A DNA stretch of 24,285 bases from an uncultured Oscillospiraceae bacterium (GTDB lineage: Bacteria; Bacillota; Clostridia; Oscillospirales; Acutalibacteraceae): positions 1 to 24,285 of the forward strand of contig URJZ01000020.1 in the NCBI GenBank assembly GCA_900548305.1, written 5' to 3'. Positions 1 through 5,407 of the stretch are shown in pieces. A program made the position numbers and the translations under genes. Positions within the stretch are counted from its first letter, which is position 1. Each line of letters opens with the position of its first letter. The notes beneath the pieces were generated by a model. That model did not search any database. It was not told the origin of the DNA and worked only from the letters and a program-made list of their open reading frames with translations.

Positions 1-80
1 ACCGAACACAGAAGTTAAGCTCATTAGTGCCGAAGATACTTGGCTGGAGACGGCCTGGGACAATAGGAAGATGCCAACAC
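1..80 (+). rRNA. rrf: 5S ribosomal RNA, 3' part only
   Basis: The window opens inside a 5S rRNA gene. The stretch with CCGAACACAGAAGTTAAGCT at 2-21 is the highly conserved 5S loop B/C region. It is followed by the GCCGAAGATACTTGG element and the AATAGGAAGATGCCA segment that closes the molecule. The 5' third is missing because it lies outside the window. The 3' end is estimated to a few bases. A tRNA gene follows almost at once, as is common at the end of clostridial rRNA operons. Confidence 0.93.
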
Positions 81-86
81 AAATAA

Positions 87-162
87 TCCTCAATAGCTCA
101 GCCGGTAGAGCATGCGGCTGTTAACCGCAGGGTCGTTGGTTCGAGTCCAACTTGAGGAGCCA
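87..162 (+). tRNA. tRNA-Asn (anticodon GTT)
   Basis: A full cloverleaf can be drawn. The acceptor stem pairs TCCTCAA (87-93) with TTGAGGA (152-158). The D arm is GCTC/GAGC. The anticodon stem TGCGG/CCGCA encloses the loop CTGTTAA, with anticodon GTT at 120-122. The T arm has the GTTGG/CCAAC stem with TTCGAGT. The discriminator base is G159 and CCA (160-162) is encoded in the DNA. The gene is probably cotranscribed with the 5S rRNA just upstream. Confidence 0.97.
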
Positions 163-170
163 GAGACAGA

Positions 171-199
171 AGAGAGTAGAATCATCTACTCTCTTTTTT
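171..199 (+). terminator. Terminator of the rRNA/tRNA operon
   Basis: A perfect 10-bp stem AGAGAGTAGA (171-180) / TCTACTCTCT (185-194) with loop ATCA is followed by a run of T. It lies nine bases after the tRNA CCA end, as expected for the intrinsic terminator of this operon. From here to the next gene, about 190 bases are AT-rich and hold only the hairpin at 319-349. Confidence 0.9.
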
Positions 200-318
200 C
201 TTTTATGAATTTATATTTTAGAGTTCGATGTGTTGTTTTTATGTTCAACCTCGTACAATTTATTTGCATTCTTCCTCGTGCTATTTAGCTTTTTACTCTG
301 GATAGTTTAATATGAAAA

Positions 319-349
319 GGAAGGTCAGTATCTCTTTTCTTGACCGTCC
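319..349 (-). terminator. Hairpin downstream of the short-chain dehydrogenase gene
   Basis: An inverted repeat pairs 319-327 with 341-349 (nine positions, one mismatch). On the minus strand it is followed by TTTTCATA, so it can end transcription of the dehydrogenase gene whose stop is at 387. On the plus strand it is followed by five T, so it may work in both directions. Confidence 0.6.
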
Positions 350-386
350 CTTTTTATACTAAACTATTTATTTGAGCTTTCTTATT

Positions 387-1151
387 TTATGGTCGAATTC
401 CACCACCACCATCTACATGTATGGTGTGACCAGTAATGTATGACGCATCTTCTGAGGCAAGGAATAGGCAAGTACGTCCAATATCTTTTTCAGGATCGCC
501 ATAACGTCCTAGTGCAATGTTCTTTAAATTCGCTTTAGCCATTTCTGGTTCTGCTTCAGTCCATTGTGCCAATCGTTCTGTCATAGCCAATGGACATACA
601 ATGTTAACTGTGATTCCGAACTCGCCCCATTCGCGTGCTGCTACGCGTGACATACCCCGAATTCCTTCTTTTGCAGCTGCATAAGAAGTCTGTCCAATAT
701 TTCCATATACGCCTGCCGATGAAGCAAAATTAATGACTCGAGGTTGTTTACTTTGTTTTAAATATGGAAAACATTCTTTCATATAGTAGAATGCTGCATA
801 TAGACCGGAGTGAATTGCTAAATTAAAGTCTTCTACTGAATGGTCAGCAAATAAAACACCAGATTTAGAGGCTTGGGCATTATTGATTAAAACATCTATG
901 CCTCCGAATGTGTCAACCGTATTTTTAACAGCACTTTGTACCTGTGCATAATTTCCGCCATCTGCGTGCAGCGCTAATACTTTTACACCGTATTCTTCTT
1001 CTAATGTTCTTTTTGCATCATCTAATTCTTCCTGTACAATACTGGTTATAACAAGGTTTGCACCTTCTTTTGCAAAAGCTGTTGCAATGCCATATCCAAT
1101 GCCACGGGCACCACCTGTAATAATAATCGTTTTATTAGTAAATTGTCCCAT
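387..1151 (-). CDS. Short-chain dehydrogenase/reductase (SDR) family oxidoreductase
   Basis: 254 residues, the usual size of a classical SDR. The nucleotide-binding motif TGGARGIG is at 12-19, the NNA motif at 90-92, the active-site Ser at 144/145 and the catalytic YxxxK as Tyr157/Lys161. The end reads HVDGGG, as in FabG-like enzymes. It should be a soluble NAD(P)(H)-dependent oxidoreductase, but the substrate cannot be read from sequence. At the place where classical SDRs often carry the tetrad Asn (near residue 114) I see His-Ser-Gly instead. The start at 1151 is chosen because AAGGAGAAG lies just upstream. The frame stays open to 1259, but that extension has no ribosome binding site and no SDR similarity. 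The gene stands alone, divergent from the small membrane protein gene at 1368. FabG or glucose-dehydrogenase-like activity is possible but not shown. Confidence 0.92.
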   Translation of the reverse strand: MGQFTNKTIIITGGARGIGYGIATAFAKEGANLVITSIVQEELDDAKRTLEEEYGVKVLALHADGGNYAQVQSAVKNTVDTFGGIDVLINNAQASKSGVLFADHSVEDFNLAIHSGLYAAFYYMKECFPYLKQSKQPRVINFASSAGVYGNIGQTSYAAAKEGIRGMSRVAAREWGEFGITVNIVCPLAMTERLAQWTEAEPEMAKANLKNIALGRYGDPEKDIGRTCLFLASEDASYITGHTIHVDGGGGIRP

Positions 1152-1182
1152 AATATCTTCTCCTTTTGATTTGTTGAGGAAC

Positions 1183-1191
1183 AGTATATCA
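1183..1191 (-). promoter_or_regulatory. Probable extended -10 promoter of the dehydrogenase gene
   Basis: On the minus strand TG-A-TATACT (1191 down to 1183) is an extended -10 element about 30 bases before the ATG. No convincing -35 hexamer is visible, which is tolerated with an extended -10. This is inferred from sequence only. Confidence 0.45.
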
Positions 1192-1367
1192 TGCTTGATG
1201 CCCCAAAAGCTATTGACTTTTACAACAAAAATATACATAAATTTAATAGATTTTATCATTTTTATGTGAAAATTGATAAAAAATAATCAAACTTAGTTAA
1301 AAATACTTCAATCAAGGGTGTTATTTTATATTTTAAAGGCATGATACTTTTATGAAATAATAATTGG

Positions 1368-1673
1368 GTGATAATTGTGGCAATTTTTATAGGAAGCATT
1401 ATTCTGCTTATTTTATTATGTAGTGTGGTAGTTTCTGCAAAAGCAATTTCTAAAAGAAACCGGGATGATCAATCTGATGCAGTATATCGTGATAACTATC
1501 GTTATCGCAATCAATACAGAGAGGATTCAGACGATTCGATTTCAATAGAATCATCTGAGTCAGAAGAATCTACTACAGAATCTGTAAAAATCAATATGGA
1601 GGAGGAGTCTGAGGATTATTTTAGTGCAGAATCTACAACTGTAATTGCTCCGGGCGAAGATATTAAAAAATAA
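1368..1673 (+). CDS. Small single-pass membrane protein with acidic Ser-rich tail, function unknown
   Basis: About 100 residues. The first 25 are almost wholly hydrophobic (IFIGSIILLILLCSVVV) and form one membrane span. A short basic stretch follows (KAISKRNR), then a Tyr/Arg segment and a tail rich in Ser, Glu, Asp and Thr. Positive-inside logic would place the tail in the cytoplasm. I recognise no family. The start is uncertain: GTG at 1368 gives 101 residues, but GTG at 1377 gives 98 and is preceded by GGGTGAT (1366-1372), a match to the 3' end of the ribosome binding consensus. The gene ends three bases before the hairpin at 1677 and converges on the small-RNA copies. Composition and length leave some doubt, but the clean membrane segment supports a real gene. 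Confidence 0.6.
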   Translation: MIIVAIFIGSIILLILLCSVVVSAKAISKRNRDDQSDAVYRDNYRYRNQYREDSDDSISIESSESEESTTESVKINMEEESEDYFSAESTTVIAPGEDIKK

Positions 1674-1780
1674 AAAAGAAAACGTCCAAAAATTTTGTTT
1701 TGGACGTTTTCTGTTAGCTTAAAATTTTGATTGAGAAGAATGGGAGGTAGAAAAGATAGTTGCGGTCTATCTTTAACTAC
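1672..1780 (-). ncRNA. Candidate small RNA, copy A
   Basis: About 109 nt on the minus strand. A TATAAT box lies at 1792-1787. A perfect 8-bp hairpin follows, AAAGATAG / CTATCTTT (1774-1767 with 1759-1752), around the loop ACCGCAA. Then comes a C/U-rich linker containing ACCTCCC, the box CTCAATCAAA, the box AAGCTAAC, and the terminator 1677-1712 with a strong T-run. The same parts occur in the same order and spacing in copy B. The ends are estimated. I do not recognise a named RNA family. The linker resembles anti-Shine-Dalgarno sequence, so base pairing with ribosome binding sites is a possible mode of action, by inference only. An open frame runs through this strand but has no ribosome binding site or protein-like composition. 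Confidence 0.6.
1677..1712. terminator. Bidirectional terminator between the small membrane protein gene and small RNA copy A
   Basis: A perfect 15-bp stem pairs 1677-1691 with 1698-1712 around a six-base loop. Read on the minus strand it runs into TTTTTTATTTTT, an excellent U-tract, so it best serves the minus-strand transcript from the promoter at 1787-1792. On the plus strand the T residues lie within the stem. It can also end transcription of the gene stopping at 1673. Confidence 0.85.
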
Positions 1781-1786
1781 AATGTT

Positions 1787-1792
1787 ATTATA
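1787..1792 (-). promoter_or_regulatory. -10 box of small RNA copy A
   Basis: TATAAT on the minus strand (1792 down to 1787), placed so that transcription would begin near 1780, just before the 5' hairpin. No good -35 hexamer is visible. The match to the -10 of copy B, at the same distance from the shared CCGCAAC loop (34 versus 36 bases from the start of TATAAT to the end of CCGCAAC), supports it. Confidence 0.5.
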
Positions 1793-1854
1793 GAATGATA
1801 TTATGACGAAGTTATGAATAGTTTTATATTCATTTGTAAACATTCTACGAAAAT

Positions 1855-1973
1855 TTAGAAAAAGAAAAACCGAATCATATAGGTTCGGTTTCTTTTGGTT
1901 AGCTTGAAAGGTTATTTGATTGAGGAGTGTAGAATGTACGAAAAGAATGGTTGCGGCTTCCTTTCCTCTGTAC
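1855..1973 (-). ncRNA. Candidate small RNA, copy B
   Basis: About 119 nt on the minus strand and a diverged tandem copy of RNA A. The 5' hairpin pairs 1964-1957 with 1949-1942 around the loop CCGCAAC. Its stem differs from copy A at several positions yet still pairs, with one G-U and one A-A. The G-U pair exists only in the minus-strand RNA; the plus strand would have A-C there. The linker with ACTCCTC, the CTCAATCAAA box, AAGCTAAC and a terminator (1867-1891) with a U-rich tail follow. The plus strand holds a 22-codon frame from 1934 behind a GAGGAG site, so a peptide gene is the main alternative. Copy A does not keep that frame with equal signals. Confidence 0.6.
1867..1891 (-). terminator. 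Terminator of small RNA copy B
   Basis: The stem pairs 1867-1876 with 1882-1891 (ten pairs including one T/G) around ATATA. On the minus strand it is followed by TTTTCTTTTTC. It sits in the same place relative to the AAGCTAAC box as the unrelated stem sequence of copy A. The terminator function is kept although its sequence has changed. Confidence 0.75.
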
Positions 1974-1979
1974 ACTTAT

Positions 1980-1985
1980 ATTATA
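1980..1985 (-). promoter_or_regulatory. -10 box of small RNA copy B
   Basis: TATAAT on the minus strand (1985 down to 1980), followed by ATAAGTGTA with transcription expected near 1973. No clear -35 hexamer is present at the ideal distance; GTAACA lies 19 bases upstream of the box. Confidence 0.5.
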
Positions 1986-2059
1986 ACGAAAAAAAGAGAT
2001 GAATTGTTACAGCTCTGTGAATAGAGTAAAGTAATTTTGTAAATAAATTCCCTAAATAT

Positions 2060-2073
2060 CAAACATTTGTTTG
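2060..2073 (+). promoter_or_regulatory. Probable LexA operator (diverged SOS box)
   Basis: CAAAC-ATTT-GTTTG has the symmetry and four-base spacing of the Gram-positive SOS box CGAAC-N4-GTTCG, with one change in each half. It ends on the -35 hexamer of the lexA promoter (2071-2076), so a bound repressor would block RNA polymerase. Autoregulation of lexA is the rule in this family. That this particular site is bound is inferred. Confidence 0.6.
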
Positions 2074-2099
2074 TTTTTTTGATGTATATGTGGTATGAT
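2071..2099 (+). promoter_or_regulatory. lexA promoter
   Basis: TTGTTT (2071-2076), a 17-base spacer and TATGAT (2094-2099), with an extended -10 TG at 2091-2092. The leader to the ATG at 2131 is short and contains the AGGAGG site at 2116-2121. Confidence 0.65.
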
Positions 2100-2130
2100 T
2101 ACATTATCCGAAATCAGGAGGAAAGTTTAG

Positions 2131-2718
2131 ATGAAGCCATTGACAAAAAGCCAACAGCGAATATTTGATTTTTTAAAAGACCGTTCTCAATATGGAATTC
2201 CTCCATCCGTACGAGAAATTTGTGCTGCTACAGGGTTAAAGTCTACTTCCACTGTACATGCCCATTTAAAAGCGTTAGAAAATTTGGGTTACATCTCGCG
2301 TGATGCAGGACTAAATAGAGCCATTCATATTGAGGGGTGTGAGCAAACAGCACAAGTGCCTATTTTAGGCAAGGTTACAGCAGGACTTCCAATTTTGGCA
2401 GTAGAAGAGGTACAAGGTTACTTACCAATTACTGCTAGTCAACAGAGAGGCCGAGAGCTATTTGCATTAACTGTACAAGGTGAAAGTATGAAAAATGCTG
2501 GTATCTTAGACGGTGACTATGTTGTAGTAGAACGGACTCCTACTGCGCGTGATGGAGATATTGTTGTTGCTTTAATTGAAGATGAAGCAACGGTAAAACG
2601 TTTATACAGAGAAACAGATTGCGTTAGATTACAGCCGGAAAATGATGCGTTTGAGCCAATTTATGCCAAAGAGGTTCTTATTTTGGGAAAAGTAGTTTCT
2701 GTAGTGCGTTACTATTAA
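2131..2718 (+). CDS. lexA: LexA repressor (SOS regulator, self-cleaving)
   Basis: 195 residues, close to the usual length. Residues 1-65 form the winged helix-turn-helix DNA-binding domain, with SVREICAATGLKSTSTVHAH as recognition region. Residues 75-195 form the S24 peptidase domain. The self-cleavage bond is Ala84-Gly85 (in KVTAGLP). The catalytic serine is Ser119 (QGESM) and the lysine is Lys156 (ATVKRLY), the same numbers as in E. coli LexA. The protein represses DNA-damage genes and is cleaved when RecA filaments form. The start has AGGAGG nine bases upstream, and a diverged SOS box overlaps the promoter. The next gene (mtnN) has its own promoter. No other SOS gene is obvious in the window. 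Confidence 0.97.
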   Translation: MKPLTKSQQRIFDFLKDRSQYGIPPSVREICAATGLKSTSTVHAHLKALENLGYISRDAGLNRAIHIEGCEQTAQVPILGKVTAGLPILAVEEVQGYLPITASQQRGRELFALTVQGESMKNAGILDGDYVVVERTPTARDGDIVVALIEDEATVKRLYRETDCVRLQPENDAFEPIYAKEVLILGKVVSVVRYY

Positions 2719-2759
2719 AAATAGGTTGTAATAAAAAATCACGTAGTCTGGGATTCTTA

Positions 2760-2794
2760 TTGGCGTTGTATTCTGCATATAAATATGATAAAAT
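2760..2794 (+). promoter_or_regulatory. mtnN promoter (two overlapping possibilities)
   Basis: TTGTAT (2766-2771), a 17-base spacer and TAAAAT (2789-2794) is one choice. TTGGCG (2760-2765), an 18-base spacer and TATGAT (2784-2789) is the other. Both place the transcript start just before the GGAGG site at 2815-2819. Confidence 0.5.
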
Positions 2795-2827
2795 CGAAAA
2801 AACAGTTATTTACGGAGGATTTATCGT

Positions 2828-3520
2828 ATGATAGGAATTATCGGTGCTATGGATATGGAAGTGAATGGTTTGAAAGAGCGTATGCTGAATACACAAGTAG
2901 AAACCATTGGAACAATTGATTTTTATAAAGGAACGATTCAGGGAGTTCCTTGTGTAGTAGCACGCAGTGGAGTAGGAAAGGTAAATGCGGCAATATGTGC
3001 GCAAATTATGGCTTTAGTGTATCATCCAAAGGCAATTATCAATACTGGAGTTGCAGGTGGCATAGGAAAAGGTGTAGCAGTAGGTGATGTAGTGGTTTCC
3101 AGAGGTTTGGTACAACATGATATGGATACCAGTGCAGTAGGAGATCCTAAAGGCTTTGTTTCCGGAATTAATTTAATTACAATTCCTGCGACAGAGAAAT
3201 TGGTAAATTTGGTAGTAGAAAAAGCCAAACATATGTATCAAGGGGCAGTACATATTGGGATTATTGCTACAGGAGATCAGTTTATTAGTCAATCTGATAA
3301 ATTAAAAGAAATTTCCAATCAGTTTCAGGCCATTGCATGTGAAATGGAAGGCGGAAGTATTGCTCAAGTTTGTTATATGAATGATATTGATTTTGTTGTG
3401 ATTCGTGCCATTTCCGATAATGCAGATGAAGTTGCCAATATATCCTTTGAACAGTTTGCCGCTATGGCAGCAGAAAAATCCATTCAATTATTATGTGAAA
3501 TTCTCCCTGTATTAGTATAA
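2828..3520 (+). CDS. mtnN: 5'-methylthioadenosine/S-adenosylhomocysteine nucleosidase
   Basis: 230 residues, full length for this family. The enzyme splits adenine from methylthioadenosine, S-adenosylhomocysteine and 5'-deoxyadenosine, so it clears by-products of SAM chemistry and feeds methionine salvage and the LuxS route. Visible signatures are GIIGAM at the N-terminus with Glu11, NTGVAGG at 72-78, CEMEGG with Glu172 and Glu174, and ISDNAD with the catalytic Asp197. The start follows CGGAGG with good spacing. The gene appears to be a single unit with its own promoter and a strong terminator at 3532-3569. Soluble cytoplasmic protein. Confidence 0.96.
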   Translation: MIGIIGAMDMEVNGLKERMLNTQVETIGTIDFYKGTIQGVPCVVARSGVGKVNAAICAQIMALVYHPKAIINTGVAGGIGKGVAVGDVVVSRGLVQHDMDTSAVGDPKGFVSGINLITIPATEKLVNLVVEKAKHMYQGAVHIGIIATGDQFISQSDKLKEISNQFQAIACEMEGGSIAQVCYMNDIDFVVIRAISDNADEVANISFEQFAAMAAEKSIQLLCEILPVLV

Positions 3521-3531
3521 AATATAGCCCC

Positions 3532-3570
3532 AAAAAGCGCATTCCTTGTAGCAGTGGAATGCGCTTTTTT
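3532..3570 (+). terminator. mtnN terminator
   Basis: A perfect 14-bp stem pairs 3532-3545 with 3556-3569 (AAAAAGCGCATTCC and its complement) around a ten-base loop, with the 3' arm ending in T residues. The stop codon of mtnN is 12 bases upstream. Confidence 0.9.
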
Positions 3571-3642
3571 GCGTAATAATGTATACAAAATTGGGGAATA
3601 TATCTATGCAGCTTACATATATGAATGTATTTTTATAAATAT

Positions 3643-3665
3643 TTAACAATTTTGTAGCTTGTTAA
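3643..3665 (+). promoter_or_regulatory. Candidate operator at the citrate synthase promoter
   Basis: TTAACAA (3643-3649), nine bases, TTGTTAA (3659-3665): a perfect inverted repeat whose right arm covers the -35 hexamer. The half-site resembles that of the redox repressor Rex, but the two halves point the other way round from a normal Rex site, so I do not assign a regulator. Confidence 0.4.
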
Positions 3666-3687
3666 GAATTGTGTTTTATGGTATAAT
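3659..3687 (+). promoter_or_regulatory. Citrate synthase promoter
   Basis: TTGTTA (3659-3664), a 17-base spacer and TATAAT (3682-3687) with extended -10 TG at 3679-3680. This is a near-consensus promoter. It leaves a 5' leader of about 110 bases before the ATG at 3805. Confidence 0.8.
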
Positions 3688-3718
3688 TGAGGACATATTA
3701 ACGCAGATAAAATAGTAA

Positions 3719-3748
3719 AATTTTTTATATATTATTCCATAAAAAATT
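3719..3748 (+). other. AT-only hairpin in the citrate synthase leader
   Basis: AATTTTTTAT (3719-3728) pairs with ATAAAAAATT (3739-3748) around a ten-base loop. The stem contains no G-C pair, so it is weak. A second ribosome-binding-like stretch, GAGAGG (3753-3758), follows without a usable start codon. No known riboswitch is recognised in the leader. Confidence 0.3.
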
Positions 3749-3804
3749 GAAAAGAGAGGTACTTTTATTAGAAACAAGATTATACTTAGGAAGAGGTAGA
3801 AATT

Positions 3805-5169
3805 ATGGATTATCAATACTCAGAGATTACCCCTGAAGTAATAGAATTAGCAAAATTATGTACACAAAAAGGTGGTATTGACCCAAGTTTATATGCAAAA
3901 TATGAGGTAAAACGCGGCCTTAGAGACATAAACGGTAAAGGTGTCCTAGCGGGTCTCACCGAAATATCTGAAGTACATGCAAATGATATTGTCAATGGTG
4001 AATCCGTACCATGTGAAGGCAAATTATATTACAGGGGAATCAATGTTGAAGATATTGTTGCGGGTTTTATGCGTGATGAGCGATTTGGCTTTGAAGAAAC
4101 TGTTTACTTATTATTATTTGGAAATTTGCCAAACGAAAAACAATTGAATGATTTTCGTGGTTTATTAGCAAAGTATAGAACGTTGCCCACCACATTTGTG
4201 CGCGATATTATTATGAAAGCACCAAGTTCCGATATGATGAATGCTTTGGCAAGAAGTGTGCTTACTTTATATGCATATGATGATTTGCCAAATGATACAT
4301 CTATTCCTAATGTATTGGCACAATGTATGCAGTTAATTGCATTGTTTCCTGTATTGGCAGTGTATGGTTATAACTGTTATCGTCATTATCATGGAGGTCA
4401 GAGTCTGATTATTCATGCTCCGCAGCCACATCTGTCTACAGCAGAAAATATTTTACATCTGCTAAGACCAGATAGCAAATATACCCAAATGGAGGCTCGC
4501 GTATTAGATCTTGCTCTTGTTCTCCATGCAGAGCATGGAGGAGGAAATAACTCTACTTTTACTACGCATGTGGTATCTTCTTCCGGAACGGATACATATT
4601 CGGCAATTGCAGCGGCTTTAGGCTCTTTAAAAGGACCAAAACATGGTGGTGCTAATATTAAAGTGACGCAGATGTTTGAGGATATGAAACAAACAGTAAA
4701 GGACTGGAGCGATGAAGAAGAAGTAAAAAATTATCTGGTTTCTTTGCTGCGTAAGCAAGGATTTGATAAAACAGGACTTATATACGGTATGGGACATGCA
4801 GTATATTCTTTGTCTGATCCGAGAGCAAAATTATTAGGCCAATTTGTAAAAGGATTGTCTGAAGAAAAAGGTCGTCAAAAGGAATATGAATTATATAGTA
4901 TGGTAGAACGATTAGCACCGGAGGTAATTGCGAAAGAGCGCAGAATTTATAAGGGTGTTAGTGCCAATGTGGATTTTTACAGTGGCTTTATTTACAGTAT
5001 GCTAGATTTACCGGCACAATTGTATACTCCTTTATTTGCGATTGCTCGTATTGCGGGATGGAGTGCTCACAGAATAGAGGAGCTGTTGAATAACAGTAAA
5101 ATTATTCGTCCAGCATATATGAATATTGCTGAGCATAGACCTTATCAAGATTTAAAAGAAAGACCATAA
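3805..5169 (+). CDS. Citrate synthase
   Basis: 454 residues. It joins oxaloacetate and acetyl-CoA to citrate in the cytoplasm, here probably to supply 2-oxoglutarate for glutamate. The catalytic residues are His244 (in HAEHGGGN), His331 (GMGHAVYS) and Asp390 (NVDFYSG); SDPRAKLL follows the second. The sequence GGGNNSTF after the first His replaces the compact HGMNASTF-type motif of common bacterial enzymes and recalls the HEGGN motif of the eukaryotic branch. The N-terminal 45 residues precede the usual core, which explains the length above the roughly 370-430 common in bacteria. The start follows GGAAGAGG. The gene has its own strong promoter and a 17-bp terminator stem, so it is monocistronic. 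No aconitase or isocitrate dehydrogenase gene is adjacent. A 2-methylcitrate synthase is less likely but not excluded. Confidence 0.93.
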   Translation: MDYQYSEITPEVIELAKLCTQKGGIDPSLYAKYEVKRGLRDINGKGVLAGLTEISEVHANDIVNGESVPCEGKLYYRGINVEDIVAGFMRDERFGFEETVYLLLFGNLPNEKQLNDFRGLLAKYRTLPTTFVRDIIMKAPSSDMMNALARSVLTLYAYDDLPNDTSIPNVLAQCMQLIALFPVLAVYGYNCYRHYHGGQSLIIHAPQPHLSTAENILHLLRPDSKYTQMEARVLDLALVLHAEHGGGNNSTFTTHVVSSSGTDTYSAIAAALGSLKGPKHGGANIKVTQMFEDMKQTVKDWSDEEEVKNYLVSLLRKQGFDKTGLIYGMGHAVYSLSDPRAKLLGQFVKGLSEEKGRQKEYELYSMVERLAPEVIAKERRIYKGVSANVDFYSGFIYSMLDLPAQLYTPLFAIARIAGWSAHRIEELLNNSKIIRPAYMNIAEHRPYQDLKERP

Positions 5170-5210
5170 ATAGAAGGAGCTGCCCATATCATAGGCAGCT
5201 CCTTCTATTT
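5168..5210 (+). terminator. Citrate synthase terminator
   Basis: A perfect 17-bp stem pairs 5168-5184 with 5194-5210 around a nine-base loop, starting at the stop codon. The 3' arm ends CTATTT. The following 155 bases, up to the hairpin at 5366, hold no gene. Confidence 0.85.
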
Positions 5211-5365
5211 ATGAATATGAAAAAAGTACTGGTTTTATGGGGACGATAGAAATAGAACATAAACGGATTTTGTGAAATATATAAATTATCTTTACGGGCG
5301 CTTGAAATAAAGGTATTTTACGTTATATTTAGTACAGAAAAGTAGCAATTTTAGTAGAAATGTAA

Positions 5366-5397
5366 AACAGCTCTCTTTATTCAATAAGAGAGCTGTT
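5366..5397 (-). terminator. nadE terminator
   Basis: A perfect 12-bp stem (AACAGCTCTCTT, 5366-5377, with 5386-5397) lies about ten bases beyond the nadE stop on the minus strand. The following minus-strand sequence TTACATTT is only moderately U-rich. Confidence 0.7.
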
Positions 5398-5407
5398 CAT
5401 ATTATAA

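Noticed and set aside
1235..1267. Inverted repeat ACATAAA / TTTATGT between the dehydrogenase and small membrane protein genes
   Set aside because: Seven AT-rich bases spaced by 19 are expected by chance in this gap, and it is not placed on a clear promoter.
1616..1975. A 119-codon open frame on the minus strand across both small-RNA copies
   Set aside because: It has no ribosome binding site, runs through two terminator hairpins and an internal promoter box, and the translation has no protein-like pattern.
3694..3804. Riboswitch or leader peptide before citrate synthase
   Set aside because: I find no known aptamer motif and no ATG/GTG/TTG frame behind the orphan GAGAGG; only a weak all-AT hairpin is present.
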